This document shows positions 15,647-26,500 of a DNA stretch of 64,000 bases, piece by piece. The notes under the pieces were generated by a model that worked only from the letters and a program-made list of their open reading frames with translations, did no database searches and was not told where the DNA came from. The DNA is from Pyrinomonadaceae bacterium (GTDB taxonomy: Bacteria; Acidobacteriota; Blastocatellia; Pyrinomonadales; Pyrinomonadaceae). The translations under genes were made by a program, and so were the position numbers. Location of the stretch: contig JAHCHG010000008.1 of the NCBI GenBank assembly GCA_026129865.1, positions 1 to 64,000 of the forward strand. Reading direction: 5' to 3'. Position 1 is the first letter of the stretch; each line of letters begins with the position of its first letter.

Positions 15647-17524
15647 TTATTTTCTGGCTTCCGGAGTTATTTTCAAAGTCAATGTTTCGGCACCGCGAAC
15701 AACGACTATCTCGTATTCTTCGCCCGCCTTCATTTCGCCGAGGACGAAAACGTAATCCGAAATATTCTTGATGTCGCGACCGGCAAGCTTAATTATTTTG
15801 TCGCCTGCCTTCACGCCCGCTTTTGCCGCGGGCGAGCCGTCACGGACTCCGTCAAGGCTTAAACCGTCGTTCGCGCTGTCCGCGTACCCCGGAACCGTTC
15901 CGAGCGAAACATTAAAACCGCCGCTTCTGCCGCCCATCGTTCCCGAACTCTGCGCCTGCGTGTAGGTCGGTCTTGTCGGATTTTGATCGATCGATCTGAC
16001 GATATCGCCGACAAATTCCGTTACCTTTTCTAAACCCCGATAATTGATCTTGTCCGATGTGTCCGAAGGTTTGTGATAATCGCTGTGCGTTCCCGTGAAA
16101 AAGAAAAGCACGGGAATTTGCTTTCCGTAAAATGATGAATGATCGCTCGGTCCAAAACCGTCCTGATTTAATTGAAGAGCAAAATTTGAAACATCGCTTT
16201 CACCGTTTGAACTTCCGACGGAAGAAGTTTTAGCAAAGGTCATTTTTACAGGAAATTTCGCGTTTTTAGTATTGATAAGATCGTTCCATTCAGCTGCCGT
16301 TCCGATTCCGCCGATTGTTAATTTATTTTCATTAAGTCGCCCGACCATATCCATATTTATCATCGCCACGGTTTTATCGAGCGGAAAAACGGGATTATTG
16401 ACATAAGCCTTTGACCCGAGAAGTCCTTCTTCTTCGCCGCCGAACGCGATGAAAATTATCGTGCGTTTGTTGTTTTTGTCTTTTCTGAATTGCCGCGCGA
16501 GTTCGAGCATCGCAGCGACTCCGGAAGCGTTGTCGTCAGCGCCGTGATGGACGTCTTTCGAATTCGGATCAAGACTAGATTTTCCGCCGCGACCGAGGTG
16601 GTCGTAATGCGCGCCGATAATGATCGCTTCGTTTTTCAAAACCGCATCGCGACCTTCCAAAACTCCGATCACGTTATAGCCCTGCGCCGTGTTTTTCGGC
16701 AGATCGACCGTTACCTGCGCGTTCAATTTCGGTCGGTTGGCAAGCTTGATATCGATGCTCTCCGGCGCGTCCTTGCGCATCGCGATCCATTTTTCAAGCT
16801 CATTCAGCGAATTTAAGTCCTTTTCACCGAGGAGTTTCGCACCCGCTTGCCTCGAAATGATCATTACCGGGATCGAAGCCTCACCGAGCGATTGATCGTA
16901 ATCAAGCTTTGCGTATTTATGCTTAGAAAATTCTTCTTCGGCAGATATTAAAATGAGTCCCGCGGCACCTTTGTCAGCGGCGATCTTAGCTTTGGCGCGA
17001 GCATCGGCAAACCGTGCGAACGGCGACCGCGGTCCGCCTTCGTCCGGCGTTCCTTCGAATACAAGCGCGATCTTATTTTTAATATCAATGCCATCGTAGC
17101 TGTCGTATTTTTGTTCGGCAGCAGCGATCCCGAAACCGGCGAAAACGACCGGAACATTCGGCAGATCGGAATTTGCAGAAAATCCGACCGGCATCCAATC
17201 GGTCTTGATGTTCAGTTTTGAATTATTTATCGAAAGCTGATTTTTCAGAGACAATTCGACGCCCGTAACGAACGGGAACGTCTGCATAAAAGTGTTCAGC
17301 GAAGCAGCCGGTTTCAGCTTATACGCCGCAAATTTATTGGCGATATAACCCGACGCATAGGTCGCTCCGGTTTCGCCGGTCTTTCTGCCTTCGAGCTTTT
17401 CAGATGCAAGATACGCGACGTGCGAACGAAGCCGTTTTTCTTCCTTCGAAGGTTTGGATTTTTGCGCCGAAACGCCGGTCAGTAAAAATAGGACTAATAA
17501 AAAACTAAATAAATTCTTTCTCAT
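15647..17524 (-). CDS. Secreted M28 family zinc peptidase with PA and PDZ domains
   Basis: The 625-residue protein has a signal peptide (ending TGVSAQ), an N-terminal M28-associated region and a PA-like insert (about residues 110-260). The M28 catalytic domain has all expected metal ligands: GAHYDHLG, HHGADDNASGVAAMLELAR, FGGEEEGLLGS, INMDMVGR and GPSDHSSF. A C-terminal PDZ domain (about 525-620, DGSPAAKAGVKAGDKIIKL) probably docks substrate or partners. The family comprises extracellular or periplasmic aminopeptidases. It is followed 5 bases upstream by a small secreted protein gene on the same strand, which suggests an operon. Confidence 0.92.
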   Translation of the reverse strand: MRKNLFSFLLVLFLLTGVSAQKSKPSKEEKRLRSHVAYLASEKLEGRKTGETGATYASGYIANKFAAYKLKPAASLNTFMQTFPFVTGVELSLKNQLSINNSKLNIKTDWMPVGFSANSDLPNVPVVFAGFGIAAAEQKYDSYDGIDIKNKIALVFEGTPDEGGPRSPFARFADARAKAKIAADKGAAGLILISAEEEFSKHKYAKLDYDQSLGEASIPVMIISRQAGAKLLGEKDLNSLNELEKWIAMRKDAPESIDIKLANRPKLNAQVTVDLPKNTAQGYNVIGVLEGRDAVLKNEAIIIGAHYDHLGRGGKSSLDPNSKDVHHGADDNASGVAAMLELARQFRKDKNNKRTIIFIAFGGEEEGLLGSKAYVNNPVFPLDKTVAMINMDMVGRLNENKLTIGGIGTAAEWNDLINTKNAKFPVKMTFAKTSSVGSSNGESDVSNFALQLNQDGFGPSDHSSFYGKQIPVLFFFTGTHSDYHKPSDTSDKINYRGLEKVTEFVGDIVRSIDQNPTRPTYTQAQSSGTMGGRSGGFNVSLGTVPGYADSANDGLSLDGVRDGSPAAKAGVKAGDKIIKLAGRDIKNISDYVFVLGEMKAGEEYEIVVVRGAETLTLKITPEARK

Positions 17525-17529
17525 AATAA

Positions 17530-18045
17530 TTAAAAGTTGTCGTAACCGCTGTAACAGTCAGCATAGATCGGAACGCGGTAAGGCTTGTCCGTTCTAAACC
17601 GTACGGCAGTTTCCGGAATGGACGGCTCCGTCGACGGAAGCTCAGCGCCGCGATCGATTCTCCAAATCTCAAGCGATGTTCTTTCGCGAAAACCGCCGTC
17701 CTTGAGTTCCACCGATTCAAGCGGAATTTTAAACCTGGAATTCAAATATAACGGAACGCCTTTAGCAAAATTTAAACCATCGTCGCGATGCGGATAGGAT
17801 AATTTCGTGTATGTTAGCCCGATGCTTTCGTCCAAAACGTTGTGTCTTCTGTAACGCCCGCCGTAATAAATTATATAAATTTTAGAATCCGGCTTATCGG
17901 AGATTTCCTGGGCTAACACATCAAGTCTTTGCATGGCATCGCCGCACGGGATTCTCGAGAACTCGGTGAATTTTTTCGCATCTTGCGCCGAGACGGCGAG
18001 GCACAAAAGCAAAACAGTAAAAATTATGCTAAATTGACTTCGCAT
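17530..18045 (-). CDS. Secreted hypothetical protein
   Basis: This 171-residue protein has a signal peptide (MRSQFSIIFTVLLLCLAVSAQ). Mature features are the region PCGDAMQRLDVLAQEI followed by IYIIYYGGRYRR, and a C-terminal ADCYSGYD. I do not recognise a named family. It lies 5 bases upstream of the M28 peptidase on the same strand, so the two are probably co-expressed. Confidence 0.7.
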   Translation of the reverse strand: MRSQFSIIFTVLLLCLAVSAQDAKKFTEFSRIPCGDAMQRLDVLAQEISDKPDSKIYIIYYGGRYRRHNVLDESIGLTYTKLSYPHRDDGLNFAKGVPLYLNSRFKIPLESVELKDGGFRERTSLEIWRIDRGAELPSTEPSIPETAVRFRTDKPYRVPIYADCYSGYDNF

Positions 18046-18063
18046 AGCACACCAATCCGCGGT

Positions 18064-18840
18064 TTACTGCTTCAATTCCAAAATGCTCTGCTGACTCACC
18101 TGAATGAGCCCGCGTTTCGGGCGGTCGAGATCGATAATTATAAAAACGATCAAAACGATCAGCAGAGTCATCAAAACGGTCGCGACGACAGGGCGTTTTC
18201 CGCCGAGACCGCTCGCGTAGCCGAGTATCGCTCCTGAAACCGCAAAAACAACAAACAGTAGAAACAGAACGACTTCCGGGACGTGCATCTGCTGCAGCGC
18301 ATTGCGCTTTCCCTGGCTGTCGATCATTTCGTTGAGCGAACTTATAAAAAGTCCTGTTGTTACAGGTCGCGGATCGACCTCGGTCGCCGCGACGGCTTTC
18401 GCCCAGATCTCGTTTTGCAGCGCGCCGGCTTTTTTATTAAATTCGGCGCGCGCTTCCGTTTCGGTCAGGTCTATTCCGCCAACCTCGATACGAAGATCGA
18501 CATACTTTTGAAGCAGAGCTTTTTCTTCGGATCTGAAGGGTTCGGGAAGAAGTTCTGTCCGCAAAATCGCCGTGCCGATCGCGTTTGCTTCGGAAATTAC
18601 AGCCTGGCTGCGGTTGTCGTAACGGTTCAGCGACATGCTGAACGTAAACCCGAGGAGCAATGCGAGCAAGCCTAACATCCCAGCCTGGATCGCATTCGTC
18701 TGCGAACGGATCTCCTCATCGGAACGGTTTTGGATGGCAACGCCGATGCGAAAACCGATCTCATTCGCCAAGACAATGACGACGAATAAAAGAATTGCGA
18801 TGAGAATACTGCTTTGGTTATACAAGATCTCTTCCTTCAT
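18064..18840 (-). CDS. DUF4239-like (bestrophin-like) membrane protein
   Basis: The 258-residue protein has four predicted membrane helices: about residues 11-33, 52-68, and two near the C-terminus (VVLFLLFVVFAVSGAILGY; VATVLMTLLIVLIVFIII). The central polar region carries NAIQAGMLGLLALLLGFTFSMSLNRYDNR and SEANAIGTAILRTELLP, which are hallmarks of the DUF4239 family related to bestrophin-type channels. The function is not established. It is on the same strand as the two secreted proteins downstream. Confidence 0.75.
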   Translation of the reverse strand: MKEEILYNQSSILIAILLFVVIVLANEIGFRIGVAIQNRSDEEIRSQTNAIQAGMLGLLALLLGFTFSMSLNRYDNRSQAVISEANAIGTAILRTELLPEPFRSEEKALLQKYVDLRIEVGGIDLTETEARAEFNKKAGALQNEIWAKAVAATEVDPRPVTTGLFISSLNEMIDSQGKRNALQQMHVPEVVLFLLFVVFAVSGAILGYASGLGGKRPVVATVLMTLLIVLIVFIIIDLDRPKRGLIQVSQQSILELKQ

Positions 18841-18910
18841 TCCCGGATCTTATTAGCGGCAATTTCCGTCATCCAAAATTTAAGATCGGTCGGACCTATT
18901 CCCCTTTTGA

Positions 18911-19993
18911 TTATTCAACCCAATCGGCGATAAATACATTGGTATCGCCTTGAGTTTTCGCATTTCGGTTCGAAGCAAACACCAGTTTCTTGCCATCCGG
19001 CGAAAACATCGGAAAACCGTCGAAAGATTCGTAATAGGTAACTCTTTCCAGTCCGGTTCCGTCAACATTTATCAACGCCAGGTCAAAGTTGCGTTTTCGT
19101 TCGTCGTCGGCGAAATGATTCGTACAGAAGATGATCTTTTTGCCGTCCGGCGTAAAAAACGGAGCGAACGACGCATCGCCGAGTTTTGTTACCTGTCTTT
19201 TGTTTGTGCCGTCCGCGTTCATTACCCAGATCTCAAAATTGTTCGGTTCTATCAGATCGTTCGCGAGACGATCTTTATAACGAGCGATCTCGGCTTCGGT
19301 TTTCGGATGATAGGCGCGGTAAACGATCTGTTTTCCGTCCGGCGAAAAGAACGCGCCGCCGTCGTAGCCAAGCTCGGTCGTCAGACGTTTGACGTTCTTG
19401 CCGTTTTTGTCCATCACGTAAAGATCAAGGTCGCCGTCGCGTGTCGATGTAAAGACGATCTTTTTCCCATCGGGCGAAACGGTCGCTTCAGCATCATAAC
19501 CGGCGGTTTTTGTCAGCTGTTTGATCTTTGAACCGTCCGCCTTCGCTGAAAAAATGTCATATGTCGGATAGATCGCCCATACATAACCCTTTGAAAAATC
19601 GGGGTTCGGCGGACATTCTTTGCTTCCGAGATGGGTTGAACCGTAAAGAATACTCTTGTCGTCCTTGTAAAAATATGAACAGGTAGTCCGACCTTCACCG
19701 TTTGAAACCATCTTGACGTCGGAACCGTCAATATTCATCGTGTAGATCTGATCGCAGTCGCGTCCATCGCGTTTCGATTGAAAAATCAGCTTTTTACCGT
19801 CGCTCGAAAAATATGCTTCGGCATTTTCGCCTTCGAAAGTAAGCTGTCTGATATTTTTTAGATGTTTTTCGCCTTCAACGGAAAGTTCGTCCGAATGATC
19901 ACCGGATATGTCCGACCGGTCAAAGGAAATATTTTTACCCGAAAAAGCAGAAACCAAGAGAAAAAGCGTAATTGTAAATGATAATAATTTCAT
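18911..19993 (-). CDS. Secreted TolB-like PD40 beta-propeller protein
   Basis: The 360-residue protein has an N-terminal signal peptide and a series of PD40/WD40-like blades. Each has the form SPDGKKIVF.S.RDG..(D)LYVMDxDG: for example FSSDGKKLIFQSKRDGRDCD, VSPDGKKIVFTSTRDGDLDL and FSPDGKKLVFASNRN. About six blades are visible. TolB-type propellers mediate protein contacts in the periplasm; free-standing ones like this are common in Acidobacteriota and have no defined ligand. No Tol/Pal genes lie nearby. Confidence 0.85.
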   Translation of the reverse strand: MKLLSFTITLFLLVSAFSGKNISFDRSDISGDHSDELSVEGEKHLKNIRQLTFEGENAEAYFSSDGKKLIFQSKRDGRDCDQIYTMNIDGSDVKMVSNGEGRTTCSYFYKDDKSILYGSTHLGSKECPPNPDFSKGYVWAIYPTYDIFSAKADGSKIKQLTKTAGYDAEATVSPDGKKIVFTSTRDGDLDLYVMDKNGKNVKRLTTELGYDGGAFFSPDGKQIVYRAYHPKTEAEIARYKDRLANDLIEPNNFEIWVMNADGTNKRQVTKLGDASFAPFFTPDGKKIIFCTNHFADDERKRNFDLALINVDGTGLERVTYYESFDGFPMFSPDGKKLVFASNRNAKTQGDTNVFIADWVE

Positions 19994-20072
19994 AGTTAGA
20001 TCGAAATAGAAGTTTTTAGAATTGTAACATTTGAGCCGCGCTAAACATTAACCGCGGTAGATTAAATAAACT

Positions 20073-20100
20073 TTCACAAATTTGGTTTAGCTCTTATAAT
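20073..20100 (+). promoter_or_regulatory. Putative sigma-70 promoter of the desaturase-like gene
   Basis: TTCACA (20073-20078) and a perfect TATAAT (20095-20100) are separated by 16 bases. The predicted leader before the ATG at 20195 is about 88 bases. Confidence 0.5.
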
Positions 20101-20194
20101 ATCCGCAATCAAAGCTTTATAGAAATTAGTCGGAGCAATAATTTGCGAGTTCCTTGAGCGAATCTGATTTAACGATGCGCTCGAATCCTTAGTT

Positions 20195-21034
20195 ATGAAA
20201 CTGACTTTCGAAACAAAGCGAGAAGTTCTCGAATGGTACGAGAAACAGCCGCGAACTTTGACGAAGGAATTTGTTGATGAAATCAACTGGAAAGATGTAA
20301 AAAATTATCCTTTGGACAAAAAGTTCATCCCGGTTCTGTTCTTTATGCGCGACGTCGAAACGATGACAGACGTTTATTATTCGGAACTTCGGAGAACTCC
20401 GACCGGGAAAGATCCGCACATCAGCAAATTTATGGAACGCTGGGGCGTTGAAGAACTAATGCACGGCGAGATAATAAACCGTTTCCTGAATGAATACGGG
20501 ATCGAAACCGATGAAAATTGGCAGCAGAAAGTTTACGGTTCGGTTCCCGCTTCATACACTGCGCTGAATTATCTGTTTTCTGCGGTCGCAACGCTTGTCG
20601 GTAAAAAATTTACCGGAACGCATATGGCATTTGGCGCGATCCACGAAATGTCGACGATGCAGGGATACAGGCGGATGATGGAACTTGCCGACCATCCGAT
20701 CTTAAATAAAATTTTGACGGCAATTGTTCGCGAAGAATCTGCGCATGCAACGTTTTATCGTTCCGTAGCGCGGATCGAGCTGAAACAATCCGGTATTTCG
20801 CGAAAACTCGCTCGTTTTATCGTAAAGAATTTCTACACACCGGTCGGAACCGGAGCAAAGCCTGAGAACGAATCCGTTTATGCGATCGGTACACTTTTCG
20901 AAGGTCGCGAGGGCGAAGACTGGATCGACCGCAACGTAACCGCGCGGCTGCAGACGCTTCCGGGACTCGACGGAATAACGACCGTGACCGAGCGGATCGC
21001 AAATTTCGCACGTGCCCACAAAAGTCCGGCGTAA
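20195..21034 (+). CDS. Di-iron acyl-ACP desaturase-like protein
   Basis: The 279-residue, mostly helical protein has the ligand set of the ferritin-like fatty-acid desaturase 2 family: a first Glu in MRDVETMTDVYY, then EELMHGEII (ExxH), then EESAHATFY (second ExxH). Family enzymes introduce a double bond into acyl-ACP using a di-iron centre. No signal peptide is present. The gene ends 2 bases from the stop of the MBL hydrolase on the other strand. The substrate is unknown, and an N-oxygenase-type relative is also possible. Confidence 0.8.
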   Translation: MKLTFETKREVLEWYEKQPRTLTKEFVDEINWKDVKNYPLDKKFIPVLFFMRDVETMTDVYYSELRRTPTGKDPHISKFMERWGVEELMHGEIINRFLNEYGIETDENWQQKVYGSVPASYTALNYLFSAVATLVGKKFTGTHMAFGAIHEMSTMQGYRRMMELADHPILNKILTAIVREESAHATFYRSVARIELKQSGISRKLARFIVKNFYTPVGTGAKPENESVYAIGTLFEGREGEDWIDRNVTARLQTLPGLDGITTVTERIANFARAHKSPA

Positions 21035-21036
21035 GT

Positions 21037-21993
21037 CTATTTTTTGTAAACTTCGACGCCGTCTAAGATCTCCAGTCCGATTCTTCCTCGGCTTTCAGCG
21101 TAATCGAGATGAGCGATCGCTTCCGATATCGCGAGAAATCGATGAACATCTTTCCCGATAGCGTTTGGAAAAAGTTTCTTCGCAATTTCAAAAGCAGTTG
21201 AACCATCGCGGTCGATTAGCGCGATGACCGCTTTTTGACGATCGTCGATGGCGCGGACATAGCGGTTAAATATCTCTTCAAAATCGGTTATCGGTTCGCC
21301 GTGTCCACCGTAAACCAATGTCGGCGAATGAGATCGGATGCGCGCAAGACTGACGAGGTATTCTCCAAGCGAAGCAAAACGCCGCGATCGATCGATCGGA
21401 TCGGGCGAAACGATCGGATTCGGCGTTATTCGTTTCAAGACACAATCGCCGACGATCAATGTTCTGTCTGCGGCTCGAATAAACGAACATGATCCCGGCG
21501 TATGTCCCGGCGTATGCAGAACTTCGAGCGAACCGGCGGAAAACTCAAGTTCCATTTGATCGGATAATTTTCGATAATCGCTTTCTTCAAGCGAATCCGT
21601 CAGCAGCGAAATTTCGGAATACGTTTGCGCCATCTCCTGAATGATAGAGCCGGGAACGCCGGCGCGAGTCATAAATTCCAAATTCTCGTGCCGTCCGCCC
21701 TGACCGAAAAGATGACCCGTTTCCCAATCGTGAATAAATATCTCGGCATTTTTCGATTCATCGCGAACGCGTTTTGCCAATCCGCAATGATCTTCGTGAG
21801 CGTGTGTCAGAACAATTCTGCCGATATCCGAAAACTCGACGCCGTTTCGTTTCAACTTTTCGCGGAGAACTTTTGCGGCTTCATCCGTTTTAGGACCCGC
21901 GTCGATCAGCGTCAGCGGATCATCCTTGATCAGATAAACGTTGACATCGCCGACATAAAACGGCGTTGGAACTGAGATCGGAATTATTTTCAT
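21037..21993 (-). CDS. MBL-fold metallo-hydrolase
   Basis: The 318-residue enzyme has the metallo-beta-lactamase signature THAHEDHCG (about residues 69-77), then LHTPGHTPGSC, an Asp in IVGDCVL, and YGGHGEPI. The C-terminal part resembles the helical tail of the LACTB2/glyoxalase II-like subgroup. These supply a di-metal site for hydrolysis of thioesters, lactones, phosphodiesters or similar bonds; the substrate cannot be read from the sequence. I use the ATG at 21993 (MKIIPISVPTPFYVG), which matches how such proteins start, rather than one six codons upstream. Confidence 0.85.
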   Translation of the reverse strand: MKIIPISVPTPFYVGDVNVYLIKDDPLTLIDAGPKTDEAAKVLREKLKRNGVEFSDIGRIVLTHAHEDHCGLAKRVRDESKNAEIFIHDWETGHLFGQGGRHENLEFMTRAGVPGSIIQEMAQTYSEISLLTDSLEESDYRKLSDQMELEFSAGSLEVLHTPGHTPGSCSFIRAADRTLIVGDCVLKRITPNPIVSPDPIDRSRRFASLGEYLVSLARIRSHSPTLVYGGHGEPITDFEEIFNRYVRAIDDRQKAVIALIDRDGSTAFEIAKKLFPNAIGKDVHRFLAISEAIAHLDYAESRGRIGLEILDGVEVYKK

Positions 21994-22073
21994 ATTAAGA
22001 TCGCCGATCATATTGATCTGAAGCAGATTAGATCGCAGGCGTATTCACGGTATAATAGCGTTTCAAAATTCAA

Positions 22074-23276
22074 ATGCGAAATTCGCGCGGCGACACGATC
22101 GGGAAAATTCTAATAGTCGGCGGGGGACCGGCTGGTTCGTCGCTGGCGATTCGTCTTGCGAACCAAAATTTCGACGTTACCCTGGCGGACAAGGACATTT
22201 TTCCGCGCCATAAACTATGCGGCGAGTTTATATCGCCGGAATGTTTCTCGCATTTTTCCTCGCTCGGTGTTTCCGACGAGATATTTGAAGCCGGCGGCGA
22301 AAAGATCGCGGAAACGCGTTTCTTTTCAAACTCGGGAAAGAATGTCTCGATCCCGAGCGCTTTTTTCGATCCGGAAAACCGCGGCGCGCTCGGGCTTAGC
22401 CGGTTTCGGATGGATCACATTTTGTTGGAACGAGCGCGGTCGGTCGGAGTTGAGGTAATTGAAGATTCGACCGCAACCGGATTGGAAATTGAAGACGACA
22501 GGGTAAATGGAGTTCATTTTCGAAGTTCCGACGCGAGAACATTTTCGGTAAAAGCCGATCTAATAATCGACGCGACCGGGCGAACGGCGGTTCTGGAACG
22601 GTTCCATAGACGCGAATCGGGAAATAGTTCAAAGACCGGCGCGCGCAAGTTTGTTGGATTTAAAGCTCATTTCAAAAATGCCTCGATCGACAGAAATGTT
22701 TGCGAGATCTATTCATTTCGCGATGGTTACGGCGGACTAAATTTTGTGGAAGACGATTTGGCGAATCATTGTTTTCTCGTCCGTGCTGAACTTGCGAAGG
22801 AGTTCGGCGGCGACGCTGATCGGATATTGCATGAAGCTGAGTTTACAAACACGGGCGCAAAGCGGGCGCTGACCAATGCCGAACGCGTTACCGAATGGAT
22901 CGCGGTCGCGTTTGACCGGTTTGGAGCGAAAAACCTTTCGTCAGCTCCATGCTTAATTTCTGTCGGCGATTCTTCAGCGTTTATCGATCCGTTTACGGGA
23001 AGCGGAATGTTGATGGCGTTCGAAAGCGCGGAAATTCTTGATTCAGCCATTACGACGGGGCGGCGCCGGTTCGAAGAGATTTTTGCAAGATATGAAGAAT
23101 TGCATTCGGCTGCGTTTCGAAAGCGGCTTCTAATTTGTTCGTTGATCCGGCACGCCGCGTTTTCTCCGACTCTTGCCGAAACCGCGATCTCCGTCCTTAG
23201 ATCGAGCCGAATAATTCGCAGATATGTTTCGACCGCGACGCGTTCGCCCAAAACCATAAGAAAATTAAACACTTAA
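22074..23276 (+). CDS. FAD-dependent oxidoreductase, geranylgeranyl-reductase-like
   Basis: The 400-residue flavoprotein starts with a dinucleotide fold (ILIVGGGPAGSSLAIRLA). It has KLCGEFISPECF, which places it in the GGR-like group of NAD(P)/FAD oxidoreductases, an ADLIIDATGR motif, and the second FAD-contact motif GDSSAFIDPFTGSGM (about residues 301-315). Related enzymes reduce isoprenoid chains or act as halogenase- or hydroxylase-like monooxygenases. No pathway partner lies beside it apart from the desaturase-like gene 1 kb away. Confidence 0.82.
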   Translation: MRNSRGDTIGKILIVGGGPAGSSLAIRLANQNFDVTLADKDIFPRHKLCGEFISPECFSHFSSLGVSDEIFEAGGEKIAETRFFSNSGKNVSIPSAFFDPENRGALGLSRFRMDHILLERARSVGVEVIEDSTATGLEIEDDRVNGVHFRSSDARTFSVKADLIIDATGRTAVLERFHRRESGNSSKTGARKFVGFKAHFKNASIDRNVCEIYSFRDGYGGLNFVEDDLANHCFLVRAELAKEFGGDADRILHEAEFTNTGAKRALTNAERVTEWIAVAFDRFGAKNLSSAPCLISVGDSSAFIDPFTGSGMLMAFESAEILDSAITTGRRRFEEIFARYEELHSAAFRKRLLICSLIRHAAFSPTLAETAISVLRSSRIIRRYVSTATRSPKTIRKLNT

Positions 23277-23505
23277 ATTGATCAAAACCGTTTTTTTACT
23301 TGATTATTAAGCCTCTTTGCGATTAAAATTCCCTGTCTATCAATTCATAATCAAGCTGTAAGTTCGAATCAAAAATTTAATCTGGTGTTAGTAAAAACGC
23401 CTTACGCGGCGAAGATCGAAAAATGTCGCGATTTCGTGTACCGCTCTTCGTAGTTAAGAACTGACAGGGTCGTAATAGAGTTTCAAATATAAGGAGTTAA
23501 ATCTA

Positions 23506-26500
23506 ATGAATGTATTTTCTTGGCGAATTTCCGGTTTAGCCGAAAAATGTTTAATGCTTGCGGTTGTGTTCATGCTTTCCGCGACCGCCGCGTTCGCCCA
23601 GGCGCAGGCGTCGACAGCCGATCTGAGCGGATCGGTGCTTGATCCGAACGGCGCTGCAGTTCCCGGAGCAACGGTTACCGTAAAGAATTCCGCAACCGGA
23701 ATTTCCCGAACTGTTACGACGAACGATTCCGGCGAATACCAGATCTTTGCTTTGCCCCCAGGTGAATACGAAATAACAGCATCGGCTTCGACGTTTAAGA
23801 CCGCTGTAATTTCCGGCATTAAACTTACTGTCGGTCAGCGAGCCGAGCTGAATGTTCCGATCGAGATCGGAACTTCCGACGTAATCGTAAATGTTCCGAT
23901 CGATGCTGTCGCGCTTGTCGAAACAACGCGAACGACCGTTTCCACGACGATCGATTCACAAAAGATCGAAAATCTTCCCATCAATGAACGCAGTGCGACC
24001 GGCTTTGCATTGACCGTTTCAACGGTTGGACGCGACAACGGTCGCCCGATCGGTCCCGCGCCGACGTCAGGTTTGAACATCGGCGGGCAGCGCGGACGTT
24101 CGACGCTCGTTCAGGTTGACGGTGCCGATTTTACCGATAATTCGATCAACGCTGCGCGGACAACTGTTTCGCAGGAAGCGGTTCAGGAATATCAGATCGC
24201 CACAAACTCGTACGCGCCGGAATTTGGACGTGCAACGGGCGGTATTGTAAACGTCGTTACAAAACGCGGGACGAACGAATACAAAGGAAATATTTTTGGA
24301 TTTATCCGCGACAAGAGCATTCAGGCGCGCAACGCATTCGCGCCGATCGATAACCCGGATTTCCGCCGCACCCAATTCGGCGGAACCATCGGCGGTCCGA
24401 TCGTTAAAGATAAAACATTCTTTTTTGCATCTTACGAAAGACGCCAGCGAGATGAGTCGGGCTTTTTTACAAGCAATGTCGCACGTGATCTGACGGCAAG
24501 CGTTACAATTCCGGTGATCGCCGGTTTGAATCCGATCGCACGAACTTTCGGAAATCTTACGCCCCAGCAGGCAGCGATCATCAATGCGGCAATCGCCAGC
24601 GGCAATTCGACCGCGATCTGCGGAGCGCGTGCTTACGCATTCTTTGCGTCAAGCGGCGGCACGACGGCATTGACGGGCAGCAATCCGCTGATCAGTCCGA
24701 ACGACGGCAGTCTTTGTCCCGCAATTTCGCCGATCGGTCCCGGTGCGATCGGGCAGCGATTTATTCTTTCCGGCGCGCCTGTTCCGGTCGGAACCACCGG
24801 AACGAACGGATTGCCGATCGCATTTCGACCGCTGAACGATCTGCAAAAGATCTTTCCGGTTACCGAACGGTCAAACTTCTTTTCGGTTCGTGGGGATCAC
24901 AGTTTTAATGACGACAACCAGCTTTCGCTTCGATTCAGCTATAACCCCGGCATGATCACCGGTATTCAGGTAGAATCGCAAAACCAATCGCTTGGTCAGA
25001 ACGATTTTTCACGAACCGGTATCCAGGAACTGAAAGATTATTCGTTCACCGCGGGATTGAATTCGATCCTTGGAACGTCAATGGCGAACGAATTTCGTTT
25101 CACCTTCGGACGGCGCGACACAGTGTTTAAGTCGCAGAATGGCGAAGCGGTTGCATTTAATATTTCAGATGCCGCATTCATCGGTCGTGAACTTTTCTCG
25201 CCCGTCGACCGCACGGAAAAACGCTATCAGTTCGCTGATAATTTAAATTACGTTGTCGGAAGCCACACTTTGAAATTCGGCGGCGACATAAATTTTATCG
25301 AAATTCCTGCGGCGGTATTTGAACTGAACTTTGCCGGACTTTTCAATTTCGGTCCATTTGCTGCAACAAATTTGAATCCCGGATTTGCCGGATTCCCGGA
25401 TTTTACACCGGTTCAATCATATGGGCTCGGTCTGCCTTCGACGTTTATTCAGGGGTTTGGAAATCCGGTCAGCCAGATCAAAAACAAACCGCTCGGTTTG
25501 TTTGCTCAGGACACATGGAAAGTAACTCCTAGATTTACCATCAATTACGGGGTGCGGTATGACGTAGAATTTACCGAAACGATCGCGCCGGTCGGCATTA
25601 CCGATCCGTTGTCGGGAATCGTACTTTCGGCTAACGATGTTTTGACGGCGCAGGACGCGCTCGGGGTTCAGCAGGGAATTCCGCGCGATAACAATAATTT
25701 CGCACCGCGTTTCGGGTTTGCGTGGGATACCTTCGGTGACGGTAAAACAGTTCTCCGCGGAGCTCTTGGTCTTTTCTACGATCACCCGCTGCTCGCCGTC
25801 GCGTTTAACTCGGACATTGCCGATGCCGCGCAGCAGCAGCAATCGGTTTTGACCGCAGGAAGCCCTTCGCCGACCGCGCTTTTGAACGCGGCTCAGGTTT
25901 TCCAGGGAACGGTTTGTGTTCCCGGAGCGGCTTTGACACCGGTTTGCGCGCCCGGAACCGTAACACCGGGCGTTGCACCGAGCGCTCAATACCAATTTGG
26001 TCGCCAGCGCTTTAATGATCAAACCTTTTCGGGTTTCGGTGCGGTTCTTCCGTTCACGCTTCCGATCGCCAAGGATTTTGAATACGCTTCGGCAACGCAG
26101 GCTAATTTGACCCTCGAACGCCGTCTGACAAAGGATATGGCGCTTTCGGTCGGATACATTTTTGTCGGCGCGCACCATCTGCCGCATCCGACGGATCTGA
26201 ATACGCCGAACACGGCTCTGCAAATTCAAAATTTCCAGCGCTTTTTCGGCGGTGCACTTCCGGGCAGCACACAGGCGGCAGTTGCTTTTTCGATTCCGAC
26301 AACGGCACCGGGCACACCTGCCGGCGTCGGCTGCGCGGTCGTTATTCCCGGAATGGTAGCTCAATGTCCGGGCGGCAGAGTAGTCGCTCCGGCTATTGCA
26401 AACTTCTTCCGTCCGAATGCACCGAACTACTTCCTGGCATCGGCATTATCAGGCGGAGCGGTTACCAAAGCCGTACTTGATTCACAAATCGTCGGAAGCT

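Noticed and set aside
25417-26364. A 315-residue reverse-strand frame inside receptor 2
   Set aside because: It lies entirely within a well-supported receptor gene, is rich in Arg and Cys, and shows no domain. It is a shadow frame.
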